Shown in pieces: positions 13,926-21,418 of a DNA stretch of 42,047 bases. The stretch's first letter is position 1. Every line of letters begins with the position of its first letter. The notes beneath the pieces are model-generated. The model was given only the letters and a program-made list of their open reading frames with translations, did no database searches and was not told the DNA's origin. A program made the translations under genes and the position numbers. The DNA comes from an uncultured Butyricicoccus sp. Its GTDB lineage: Bacteria > Bacillota > Clostridia > Oscillospirales > Butyricicoccaceae. The stretch spans positions 1-42,047 of the forward strand of contig CAJFUJ010000006.1 of assembly GCA_904420185.1 (NCBI GenBank). The letters run 5' to 3'.

Positions 13926-16863
13926 GTCTTCTGCCCTCCTCTACTGCGGCCAGCATACTGCGGATGCGGATCTTGGCCGCGCCCAGGTTGCTGATTTCGT
14001 CGATTTTGAGCTGGGTATAGATTTTGCCGCCGCGCTCACAGATGGCGCGCACCTCGTCGGTGGTGATGGCGTCGATGCCACAGCCAAAGCTGACCAGCTG
14101 GATGAGCTGGGCGTTCTCCTTTTGGGTGACGTACTTGGCTGCGCCGTACATGCGCGAGTGGTAGGTCCACTGGTTGAGCACATGCACGTCGGGCGCTTCG
14201 GTCATCTGCCAGACCGCGTCCTCGGACACGATCACCAGCCCGAAGGAGGCGATCAGCTGGTCGATGCCGTGGTTGATCTCGGGGTCGGCGTGGTAGGGCC
14301 GCCCGGCGATGACCGCGATGTCCAGCCCGTGCGCGTCGGCGTAGGCGATGGCCTTTTGGCCCGCAAGGCGGATCTGGGCGTAGTAGCTGTCCAGCTCCTT
14401 GTAGGCGGCGCCGGCCGCGGCGGCGATCTGCTTTTTCTTGAGTTGGGGGTACTTGCCGCCAAAATACCGGGCTGCCTGCTGCACGAATTTCTTGTGGTCG
14501 GCCAGCTCGAAGTAGGGCATCATGAAGTCAAAGCCGGCCAGCGCCGACACATTGGCTGCCAGCAGCTCGGGGTAATAGGCCACCACCGGGCAGTTGTAGC
14601 AGTTGGTCGCGCGGCCCTCGTCCAGGTTGTAGGTCATGCACGGGTAGAAGATGGCGTCCACACCCTTTTCGAGCAGGTTTTCGATGTGGCCGTGCATGAG
14701 CTTGGCCGGGTAGCACACCGTGTCCGAGGGGATGGAGTGCTGGCCCTTGCTGTACATCTCGCGGGTGGACACGTCGCTTAAAACGGTCTCGAACCCGAGC
14801 GAACGCAGGAAGGTGGTCCAAAACGGCAGCAGCTCGTAGAAGTTGAGCCCGAACGGCAGGCCGATGGTGGCGATGGGGGCCGGGTTGCCCGAAGGCTCAC
14901 CGTAGCTGCGCAGCTTTTCCAGCTTCCAGCGGTACAGGTTGGGCAGGTCGGTTTTTTTGCCACCGCCGAGCGGGCGTTCGCAGCGGTTGCCCGAGACAAA
15001 CCGGCGGCCGCCGCCGAAGTTGTTGATGGTCAGGCTGCAGTGGTTTTCGCACAAACCGCAGCGGGCCGATTTAACCGTGTGTTCAAACCCCGCCAGCGCT
15101 TCCGGGCCGATCAGGCTGGTTTGGGCCGGGCGGTTGTCCTTGGCGTGCAGGGCGGCGCCGTAGGCGCCCATCAGCCCGGAGATAGCCGGGCGGGTGACCT
15201 CGCGGCCGATCTCCTGCTCGAACGAGCGCAAAATGGCGTCGTTTAAGAAGGTGCCGCCCTGCACCACGATGTTCTGCCCCAGGTCGTCGGGCGAGTGGGC
15301 GCGGATGACCTTGTACAGCGCGTTCTTGACCACCGACATGGACAACCCGGCCGAGATGGCTTCAATGCCTGCGCCGTCCTTCTGGGCCTGCTTGACCGAC
15401 GAGTTCATGAACACCGTGCACCGCGACCCCAGGTCGATGGGGTGCTCGGCGAACAGGCCCAGCTTGCAGAACTCCTCGATCGAGTAGCCCATCGACCGGG
15501 CAAAGGTCTCGATGAACGAGCCGCAGCCCGACGAGCACGCTTCGTTGAGCGAGATGTTGTCGATGCACTGGTTGCGGATCTTGAAGCACTTGATGTCCTG
15601 CCCGCCGATGTCGATGATGAAATCGACCTCGGGGCAAAAATGCCGGGCGGCGCGGAAGTGGGCGACCGTCTCGACCAGGCCGAAGTCCACGCCAAAGGCG
15701 TGCTGGATGAGGGCCTCGCCGTAGCCGGTGACCGCCGACGAGACGATATGTACCCGGTCGCCGCACAGCTCGTAGAGCTTTGTCAGCTGTTCGCGGATGA
15801 CGTCGGCCGGGTTGCCCTTGTTGGACTGGTAGTGGTGGTACAGGATCTGGCCGCCCTCGCCGATGAGGGCCAGCTTGGTGGTGGTTGAGCCGCAGTCGAT
15901 GCCCAGGTAGGCGTCGCCTTGGTAGACGGTGACGTTTTCGGTCATCACGTCGTGCTGGCCGTGGCGGCGGGTAAAGGCGCGGTACTCCTCCTGGGAGGTG
16001 AACAGCGGGTCCAGGTAGTTGGACAGCGCCGGTTCGCCGGCCGCTTTTTCCAGGATGTCCAGCAGCTCGTCAAAGGCGTAGGTCTTGGCCGTATCCTTGG
16101 CGTACTCGGCCGCGCCGGCCGCGATGGCGTAGGGCGCCAGTTCGGGGAAATGCGCATGGGCCTTGTCCAGCCCGAGCGTCTCCTGGAAGCGGCGCTGCAA
16201 GCCCATAAAGAAAAAGAGCGGCCCGCCCAAGAACAAAACGTCGCCCTCGATGGCGCGGCCTTGGGCCAGCCCCGAGATGGTCTGGTTGACCACCGCCTGG
16301 AAGATGGACGCGGCCACGTCCTCTTTGCGCGCGCCCTCGTTTAAAAGCGGCTGGATGTCCGACTTGGCGAACACGCCGCAGCGCGAGGCGATGGTGTAGA
16401 TGCGCTCGGCCTCCAGGCTCAGCTCGTCGAGCTGGGCAGGGGTGACGTTGAGCAGAATGGCCATCTGGTCGATGAAGGCGCCGGTGCCGCCCGCGCACGA
16501 ACCGTTCATGCGCTCTTCGAGCTGGCCGGTCAGAAAGACGATCTTGGCGTCCTCGCCGCCCAGTTCGATGACCACATCGGCCTTCGGGACATGCACGCCC
16601 ACCGCCTTGCGCGTGGCGTACACCTCCTGCACGAAGTCCACGCCGCTGGCCTTGGCCACGCCCAGCCCGGCCGAGCCGGTGATGGCCACCTTGAGCTGGT
16701 CGCCGCCGATCACATCGGCTGCGGCGCGCAGCATTTCGCACGCCTTTTCGCGCACCTTGGACAGGTGGCGCTCGTAGCATTTGTAGACGATCTCCTTTCC
16801 GCGAACCGCCACGAGCTTAACGGTTGTCGAGCCAATATCAATTCCCAAACTTACTAAACTCAT
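13885..16863 (-). CDS. tandem-ASKHA ATP-driven electron activase (archerase) with DUF2229
   Basis: A 992-residue protein with two BcrAD/BadFG-type ATPase domains and a DUF2229 region. Domain 1 (1-255) starts GIDIGSTTVK and has Cys123 (GSCAGGTG) and Cys162 (SRCGVF). Domain 2 (about 318-590) starts GIDCGSTTTK and has Cys443 (ACSSGCG) and Cys482 (SRCTVF). In each the two cysteines are 39 residues apart, the positions where activases of this family bind one [4Fe-4S]. The rest (about 600-992) is Cys-rich (SARCGLCENHC, NCYNC) and leads into the separate HgdB-like gene. Such activases use ATP hydrolysis to push electrons to very low potential. Its place beside the MetH operon suggests corrinoid reactivation, but the physiological substrate of this subfamily is not established. 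Confidence 0.88.
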   Translation of the reverse strand: MSLVSLGIDIGSTTVKLVAVRGKEIVYKCYERHLSKVREKACEMLRAAADVIGGDQLKVAITGSAGLGVAKASGVDFVQEVYATRKAVGVHVPKADVVIELGGEDAKIVFLTGQLEERMNGSCAGGTGAFIDQMAILLNVTPAQLDELSLEAERIYTIASRCGVFAKSDIQPLLNEGARKEDVAASIFQAVVNQTISGLAQGRAIEGDVLFLGGPLFFFMGLQRRFQETLGLDKAHAHFPELAPYAIAAGAAEYAKDTAKTYAFDELLDILEKAAGEPALSNYLDPLFTSQEEYRAFTRRHGQHDVMTENVTVYQGDAYLGIDCGSTTTKLALIGEGGQILYHHYQSNKGNPADVIREQLTKLYELCGDRVHIVSSAVTGYGEALIQHAFGVDFGLVETVAHFRAARHFCPEVDFIIDIGGQDIKCFKIRNQCIDNISLNEACSSGCGSFIETFARSMGYSIEEFCKLGLFAEHPIDLGSRCTVFMNSSVKQAQKDGAGIEAISAGLSMSVVKNALYKVIRAHSPDDLGQNIVVQGGTFLNDAILRSFEQEIGREVTRPAISGLMGAYGAALHAKDNRPAQTSLIGPEALAGFEHTVKSARCGLCENHCSLTINNFGGGRRFVSGNRCERPLGGGKKTDLPNLYRWKLEKLRSYGEPSGNPAPIATIGLPFGLNFYELLPFWTTFLRSLGFETVLSDVSTREMYSKGQHSIPSDTVCYPAKLMHGHIENLLEKGVDAIFYPCMTYNLDEGRATNCYNCPVVAYYPELLAANVSALAGFDFMMPYFELADHKKFVQQAARYFGGKYPQLKKKQIAAAAGAAYKELDSYYAQIRLAGQKAIAYADAHGLDIAVIAGRPYHADPEINHGIDQLIASFGLVIVSEDAVWQMTEAPDVHVLNQWTYHSRMYGAAKYVTQKENAQLIQLVSFGCGIDAITTDEVRAICERGGKIYTQLKIDEISNLGAAKIRIRSMLAAVEEGRRLAKQPTTDQQSAG

Positions 16864-17269
16864 AGTTTCATTCCCATTTTCAACATTTTATGGTCTTTCC
16901 ACGCAAATACCGTCCCTGTTGCGCAGGCAGCACAAAGCTGCCCAAACGCAACATCCTGTATCGTGTGCGCGGGACAAGCACCATTCCTTGTATAGCAATG
17001 TAATACTACAACGAATCTTTTTCAAAGTCAAATGCAGTTGTTGAGAAATTGGCCGCTTTTTTGTTAAAAACTCGTTAAGAATGCCAAAATGGGCGAAATA
17101 AATACAAAAACCGCCCTTTTCAAAGGCGCACAATCGGGCAGGTTTTATGAAAAGCGCCGGCTGTGCGCGGGCAAAAACCGTCAAGCATTCCCTTTTACGA
17201 AACATATGGCCGCCCCGTTGCATCCGGAGCGGCCGATATGATTTCCCTTTTCTAAATCATTGATCCTTT
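16864..17269 (-). other. intergenic region with structured leader of archerase operon
   Basis: No convincing gene is present; a 111-codon frame (16888-17223) has no ribosome site or family resemblance. An extended -10 (TGCTATACA, hexamer at 16989-16994) would give a leader of about 120 bases. This leader holds a strong interrupted hairpin at 16918-16952 (GTTGCG...GGCAGC / GCTGCC...CGCAAC) without a T-run. Around 17109-17156 there is a terminator-like fold (AAAACC-GCCC / GGGC-GGTTTTT), probably ending transcription from the binding-protein gene. AT-content is higher than in the neighbouring genes. Confidence 0.5.
17204..17239 (-). terminator. hairpin after binding-protein gene
   Basis: A long inverted repeat (ATATGGCCGC... 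/ ...GCGGCCGATAT, one bulge) lies about 30 bases after the stop codon. It lacks a T-run, so termination may be completed by the second fold near 17109-17156. Confidence 0.5.
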
Positions 17270-18295
17270 TTAAGATTCGCCCATGAGCGACTTGAGGTTT
17301 GCGACAAAGTCGGCGGCGCTCTCCTGGGTGACCATGGTCGCGCCGGTGTCGATGCGCGGCTCTACTTCCTCGCCGTTTGCGGCCTTGACCGCCATTTCCA
17401 CACCGACCACACCCATGTTATAGGGGTCCTGCGCGACGGTGCCCAAGAACTTGCCCTCGGCGGTCATCTCAGCGACCGGGATGGTGCCGTCAAAGCCCAG
17501 AACCGGGATGTCCACGCCCGCCTGCTCGATGGCGCGCTGGGCGCCCTGGGCCATGGAGTCGGCAGTGGTGCACACGATATCAATGTCGCTGTATCGGTTC
17601 ATCAGGTCCTGCATGGCGTTCATAGCTTTTTCCGACTCCGAGTCGCAGGCGCGCACTTCCAAGATCTCCACGCCGCCTGCCTCCAGGCCTTCGCGGAAGC
17701 CGGCTTCGCGCTCGTCGTGGTTGCTATCGCCCAGGCGGCCGCGCAGGATGATCGCCTTGCCGCCCTCGCCGACGGTTTGGGCTGCATATTCGCCGCCGAT
17801 CTTGCCCGCAGCCTGGCTGCCGGTGCCGATGAAGGTCACTTTATTTTCAAAGGTCGTGTCGTTGTCCACCGCCAGCACCGGGATGCCCTCGGCATCGGCC
17901 TGCTGCAAAACCGGCAGCACTGCGTCCGGCGAAGAGGGCGATACGCACAAGGCGTCGATGCCTTGGCCGATCAGGTTTTGGATCATATCCACCTGGCCCT
18001 GCACGTCGGATTCCGAGTTGGGCGCGATGAAGTTGAGCTCAACGCCCATTTCCTCGGCCTTGGCCTCAGCGCCCGCCTTCATCAGCACATAGAAGGAGTC
18101 GGACAGCGATTTGACCACAAAGCCCACCGACACGCCGCTGCCGGATGTCCCCGAAGAAGCGCTTCCTGTCCCCGAGGATGCGTTATCTGCCGCGCCGCTC
18201 GATGCGCCGGATGTGTCTCCCCCACAGCCGGCCAAGCTGCCCAGCAGCAATGCGCCTGTGAGCGCTGCCGCCAAAATTCGACCTCTTTTTTTCAT
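17270..18295 (-). CDS. orphan sugar-type ABC transporter binding lipoprotein (RbsB family)
   Basis: A 341-residue lipoprotein. The signal peptide ends in a lipobox LAGC with Cys24 as the lipidation site, followed by a Ser/Gly/Ala linker to about residue 54. The mature part is a type I periplasmic-binding fold (about 55-335), with DSFYVLMKAGAEAKAEEMG, PSSPDAVLPVLQQA and PVLGFDG as usual in the ribose/galactose/inositol group. The start follows AAGGAGG. No permease or ATPase gene adjoins it, so it either serves a transporter encoded elsewhere or works as a sensor lipoprotein. It has its own promoter and an operator-like palindrome. The ligand cannot be deduced; a role in corrinoid uptake is not supported, because B12 binding proteins belong to another class. 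Confidence 0.92.
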   Translation of the reverse strand: MKKRGRILAAALTGALLLGSLAGCGGDTSGASSGAADNASSGTGSASSGTSGSGVSVGFVVKSLSDSFYVLMKAGAEAKAEEMGVELNFIAPNSESDVQGQVDMIQNLIGQGIDALCVSPSSPDAVLPVLQQADAEGIPVLAVDNDTTFENKVTFIGTGSQAAGKIGGEYAAQTVGEGGKAIILRGRLGDSNHDEREAGFREGLEAGGVEILEVRACDSESEKAMNAMQDLMNRYSDIDIVCTTADSMAQGAQRAIEQAGVDIPVLGFDGTIPVAEMTAEGKFLGTVAQDPYNMGVVGVEMAVKAANGEEVEPRIDTGATMVTQESAADFVANLKSLMGES

Positions 18296-18313
18296 ACTAC
18301 TTCCTCCTTTGAT

Positions 18314-18328
18314 TGTGCAATTTGCACA
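18314..18328. promoter_or_regulatory. palindromic operator candidate
   Basis: TGTGCAA-T-TTGCACA is a perfect 15-bp inverted repeat between the presumed transcription start and the ribosome binding site of the binding-protein gene. The position, just downstream of the start, fits a repressor site; LacI-type regulators commonly control this transporter class, but no regulator gene is nearby. Confidence 0.55.
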
Positions 18329-18340
18329 TTTGATTTTTTA

Positions 18341-18369
18341 AGTTTAGCATTTGCATCGTGCACAAACAA
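18341..18369 (-). promoter_or_regulatory. promoter of binding-protein gene
   Basis: Minus-strand TTGTTT (18364-18369) and TAAACT (18341-18346) with 17-base spacing. The start site would fall near 18335, just before the palindrome at 18314-18328. Confidence 0.6.
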
Positions 18370-18435
18370 TAAAGATCTTGCGCTGTTTTGCGCTATTTCC
18401 TTACGTATTGTTGCGAATGCGTACAAGTTTCAAGC

Positions 18436-18459
18436 GTAATAGAAAAATTTTTCTATTAC
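18436..18459. promoter_or_regulatory. 24-bp perfect palindrome
   Basis: A perfect inverted repeat with no loop, half-site GTAATAGAAAAA, stands between the divergent promoters of the binding-protein gene and tRNA-Arg. It is about 70 bases from the nearer promoter. A protein-binding site or a cruciform-prone element is possible; it has no GC stem, so it is not a normal terminator. Confidence 0.5.
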
Positions 18460-18520
18460 AGGAAAATGCACAACCCCATCCGCCCCTGCCCTGGTGCGCA
18501 AAAAAATTTTCCGCCAGGCC

Positions 18521-18549
18521 TTTACAATCCCCCGGGAATGTGGTATATT
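18521..18549 (+). promoter_or_regulatory. promoter of tRNA-Arg
   Basis: TTTACA (18521-18526) and TATATT (18544-18549) are spaced by exactly 17 bases, and the tRNA starts 15 bases after the -10. Confidence 0.85.
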
Positions 18550-18563
18550 GTTTTATGTTATCT

Positions 18564-18640
18564 GCGTCCGTAGTTCAATTGGATAGAGCGTCAGATTCCG
18601 GTTCTGAATGTTGGGGGTTCGAGTCCCTTCGGGCGTGCCA
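18564..18640 (+). tRNA. tRNA-Arg (anticodon CCG)
   Basis: A 77-base tRNA read by eye. The acceptor stem pairs GCGTCCG with CGGGCGT (two G-U pairs). The D-arm is GTTCAATTGGATAGAGC. The anticodon stem is TCAGA/TCTGA around the loop TTCCGGT with CCG at 34-36. The T-arm is GGGGGTTCGAGTCCC. Discriminator G and an encoded CCA end it. It reads CGG codons. It is a single-gene unit with a good promoter and terminator. Confidence 0.95.
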
Positions 18641-18687
18641 AAAAGTCCTTGCAATCGCTTGTGCACAGCGGTTGCAAGGACTTTTTT
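18641..18687. terminator. bidirectional terminator (tRNA-Arg / cobalamin operon)
   Basis: A 16-bp stem with one mismatch (18644-18659 with 18667-18682) has AAAA on one side and TTTTTT on the other, so it can end both the tRNA and the convergent 21-kb cobalamin operon. The operon's last stop is at 18692. Confidence 0.92.
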
Positions 18688-18691
18688 CGGT

Positions 18692-19471
18692 TTATCGGCC
18701 GGCCGGTTCATCAAACCGGCCGGAGATCCTCTTCCAGACGTCGGTCTCCATGCAGCCGTCCACCGCGCCCTGCTCCATCTCCCGGAACATCGCATAGGGG
18801 ACGGTCAAGCTGAGCAGCTCCTTCGGCAGGGCCGCGCGCTGTGAAATGTCGAAGTAGCCCAAAATGCCCTGGGGCTGTTCGCGCCCGATCTGCTGGTAGG
18901 CCAGCAGGATCGACTGGCAGGCCGATGCAAACGGCGCGGCCACATTGCACGCCGTGCCGCGCAAATACCCGGCCAAAATCACCAGCACCGACAGCTGGTC
19001 GGGGTTGGCGAACAGCACCACCAAATCGGGTTCTTGGCCGTCCGCCACCTTGTGCAGCGGCTGAAAGACCACGTATTTTTGCGGCGTCTCGGTGTAGGGG
19101 ACGTTTGCAGCCCATTGGCGCACCAGTTCGGGCGTGGCGAAGAACCGCTCGCCCTTGCCCAGGCTGCGGCCGATGTCGCGGCCCTGCGCGTGCAATACCT
19201 CGTCGCCGCGGGAGAGCAGGGCGTCGGTCGGGTGGCCGTTCTTGGCGAAGGCGTTGCCGAAGCACAGGCCCACCCCGCCGCCCGGGCAGCCGTAGGTGTC
19301 CTCGTCAAAGGTGGACACCACGCCCTTGGTGGCCGCGGCCACCAGCATGGACGCCGCGCACACGCGCGTGCCCTTTTGGGCTTGGAAGGTCTCGCTGGGC
19401 CGCTCGTCGGTGAAGAACACCGCGACCGGCTCCAATTTGAACCGCAGTTTTTCACACAGTAGGCTTGTCAT
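18692..19471 (-). CDS. DUF169 family protein, last gene of cobalamin operon
   Basis: A 259-residue soluble protein that I place in the DUF169 family (COG2043). The basis is the start LCEKLRFKLEPVAVFF, the block GCPGGGVGLCFG near residues 61-72 and the FANPDQL region. The family has no established function. It overlaps cbiK by ATGA and ends at the operon terminator, so it is co-regulated by the cobalamin riboswitch. Several conserved cysteines could bind metal or corrinoid, which would fit a role in cobalt or corrinoid handling (inference). No signal peptide or membrane span is visible. Confidence 0.8.
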   Translation of the reverse strand: MTSLLCEKLRFKLEPVAVFFTDERPSETFQAQKGTRVCAASMLVAAATKGVVSTFDEDTYGCPGGGVGLCFGNAFAKNGHPTDALLSRGDEVLHAQGRDIGRSLGKGERFFATPELVRQWAANVPYTETPQKYVVFQPLHKVADGQEPDLVVLFANPDQLSVLVILAGYLRGTACNVAAPFASACQSILLAYQQIGREQPQGILGYFDISQRAALPKELLSLTVPYAMFREMEQGAVDGCMETDVWKRISGRFDEPAGR

Positions 19472-20256
19472 CCGTTTGCCTCCTCCAGCGCCTGCCGGGC
19501 GTGGCCGACGAACAGGGCGCGCACCGCGTCCATCTCGCCCAGGCCGCGCAAATCGCAGGCCACCTCGTACCCGTCCTTTTGCAGCACCGATTTCCAGCTG
19601 TCCGGCTCATCGCCCGCCAGATCGTTTTGGGCGTGGTCGCCTGCCACGATCATGAAGGGGGCCAGGGTCACCCGGCGCACGCCATGGTGCCGCAGCCGGC
19701 GGCGGATGTACTCCAAGTCAGGGAAGCCCTCGACCGTGCCCACATACACCCGTTCCCCGCCCAGGTAGCGGAACATATTTTCCACCTGGCTGTAAGTGGC
19801 GTTGGCGAAGTGCTCGGTGCCGTGGCCCATGTAGACATAGGCCGCATCGGGCGCCAAGGGGGGCAGGGTGTCCAGCAGCCGGCGGCACAGGTAGGCGTAA
19901 TCGCGCGCGCCAAATAGCATGGGCTTGCCCAGGTGCAGGCGGTCAAACCGCTCGCGGTAGGGGGCCAGCTGGAGCAGCATTTTCTCGTATTCCTGCCCGG
20001 GCATGACGTGCAGGCTCTGGCAGAGCACCTCGGTATAGCCTTCTGCGGCCAGCTGTTCGAGCAGCTGCTGCGGGGTGGGGATGCGCACCCCCTCCTCCCG
20101 CTCGATCTTGCGGATGACCATGCCCGAGGTGAAGGCGCGGAAAAAGTCCCAGCCGGGCAGCGCCTGCTGCAAGCTGTCCTCGATCTGGCCGATGGCCGCG
20201 CGTGCGGCCGGATAGGTGGTGCCAAAGCTGACCACTGCCAGCGCTTGTTTGCTCAT
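19468..20256 (-). CDS. cbiK: sirohydrochlorin cobaltochelatase CbiK
   Basis: A 262-residue class II chelatase inserting Co(II) into sirohydrochlorin, the step that commits to the anaerobic, early-cobalt route. His145 (MGHGTEH), Glu176 (TVEGFPD) and His208 (AGDHAQND) match the three metal-binding residues known from Salmonella CbiK. No signal peptide is present, so it is cytoplasmic, unlike periplasmic CbiK proteins of sulfate reducers. Its substrate would come from the SirC half of the cbiJ-sirC fusion. ATGA overlaps join it to cbiC and to the DUF169 gene. Confidence 0.95.
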   Translation of the reverse strand: MSKQALAVVSFGTTYPAARAAIGQIEDSLQQALPGWDFFRAFTSGMVIRKIEREEGVRIPTPQQLLEQLAAEGYTEVLCQSLHVMPGQEYEKMLLQLAPYRERFDRLHLGKPMLFGARDYAYLCRRLLDTLPPLAPDAAYVYMGHGTEHFANATYSQVENMFRYLGGERVYVGTVEGFPDLEYIRRRLRHHGVRRVTLAPFMIVAGDHAQNDLAGDEPDSWKSVLQKDGYEVACDLRGLGEMDAVRALFVGHARQALEEANG

Positions 20257-20897
20257 GATTCAAAGCCCTCCCGGGTGTAGAGTTGGTAGAGCAGCGCGTT
20301 GACGATGGCGGCGGCCACGTTGCTGCCGCCCTTGCGCCCGCACGCGACGATGTGCGGGGTATCGCTGCCGATGAACAGCTCCTTGGACTCGACCACGTTG
20401 ACAAACCCGACCGGCGCGCCGATGACCAGCGCCGGCTGCACCTGCCCGGCCTCGATGAGCTCGTGCAGGCGGATGAGCGCGGTGGGCGCGTTGCCGATGG
20501 CGAAGAGGACCGGCCCTTCGAGCGCTGCGGCCCGCTCCATGGACACGGCCGCCCGGGTGACGCCGCGTTCTTTGGCTTCGCGGGCGACGTCGGGGTCGGC
20601 CATGAAGCACACCGCCTTTCCGCCGAACTTGGCCAAGGTGGTCTTGCTCACCCCAGCCAGGGCCATGTTGGTGTCGGTGACTACGGTTGCGCCCTGGCGC
20701 AGGGCCTGCTTGCCGCGCTCTACCGCGTCCGGCGAAAAGGCCAGGTTGTCGGCATAATCGAAGTCGGCGGTGGTGTGGATGACCCGCTTGACCACCTCGG
20801 CCACCCCGTCCGGGAAGGTCCGGTTGCCCAGCTCCTCGGTGATGATGGCAAAACTGCGTTTTTCGATTTCGGCGGGCTGCAGGATGGTTGGCTTCAT
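20253..20897 (-). CDS. cbiC: cobalt-precorrin-8 methylmutase CbiC
   Basis: A 214-residue enzyme that moves the C11 methyl to C12, giving cobyrinate. The catalytic His is His41 in KRVIHTTADFDY. SKTTLAKFG, NAPTAL, VIGAPVGFVNVVESKE and ACGRKGGSNVAAAIVNALL are the usual family blocks. The start ATG 20897 lies in an ATGA overlap with the adenosyltransferase; the same frame stays open far upstream, but that part is a shadow of other genes. Normal length. Confidence 0.96.
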   Translation of the reverse strand: MKPTILQPAEIEKRSFAIITEELGNRTFPDGVAEVVKRVIHTTADFDYADNLAFSPDAVERGKQALRQGATVVTDTNMALAGVSKTTLAKFGGKAVCFMADPDVAREAKERGVTRAAVSMERAAALEGPVLFAIGNAPTALIRLHELIEAGQVQPALVIGAPVGFVNVVESKELFIGSDTPHIVACGRKGGSNVAAAIVNALLYQLYTREGFES

Positions 20898-21418
20898 TGT
20901 TCGATCCCCTCCCGTGCGGCGATGCCCTTGTCGTAGGGGTGGCGGCGCTTGCAGATTTCCGAGATGTAGTCGGCCCGGCTTTGCAGCGCGTCGGACGGGT
21001 CCCGCCCGGTCAGCACCACCTCCAGCCCGTCGGGCTTGTGGTCGAGGAAGTCGAGCACGGCCTGCTCGGGCAGCATACCGGTCGAAATCGCCCCGCACAC
21101 CTCGTCGAGCACCAGCATGCGCGCCTGCTCCCGCTTGGCGAAATCGACGGCCGCCTGGAAGGTGCGCGCGAGCGCGTCGCGGGTCTGCTGTTTTTCCGCG
21201 TCGTTCATGGCAAAGGTGAACTTGCCCGACGGGTTGGCGGCCAGCAAGGTGACGTTGTCCAGCCGGGCCAGCATCCGGCACTCGCCCGAGGTGCCGTCCT
21301 TGAGAAATTGCGCGATGACGACGGGCTGGCCCTGGGCGGCGCAGCGCAGCGCCAGGCCCATGGCGCAGGTGGTTTTGCCCTTGCCGTCGCCGTGGTAAAT
21401 GTGAATCAAACCGGTCAT
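20894..21418 (-). CDS. cobA: corrinoid adenosyltransferase (CobA/BtuR/CobO type)
   Basis: A 174-residue ATP:cob(I)alamin adenosyltransferase. The P-loop variant HGDGKGKTTCA is at residues 9-19, and LVLDEVCGAISTGML and LTGRDPSD are family blocks. It adds the upper 5'-deoxyadenosyl ligand to the corrin before cobyric acid is made. The ATG at 21418 overlaps the cbiP stop by ATGA, and the gene overlaps cbiC likewise. The symbol follows Salmonella usage and is not the uroporphyrinogen methyltransferase also called cobA (see the hemD fusion). Confidence 0.94.
   Translation of the reverse strand: MTGLIHIYHGDGKGKTTCAMGLALRCAAQGQPVVIAQFLKDGTSGECRMLARLDNVTLLAANPSGKFTFAMNDAEKQQTRDALARTFQAAVDFAKREQARMLVLDEVCGAISTGMLPEQAVLDFLDHKPDGLEVVLTGRDPSDALQSRADYISEICKRRHPYDKGIAAREGIEQ

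Noticed and set aside
16888-17223. 111-codon minus-strand frame between the archerase and binding-protein genes
   Set aside because: No ribosome binding site or family resemblance; it overlaps the probable promoter, terminator-like fold and leader hairpin.
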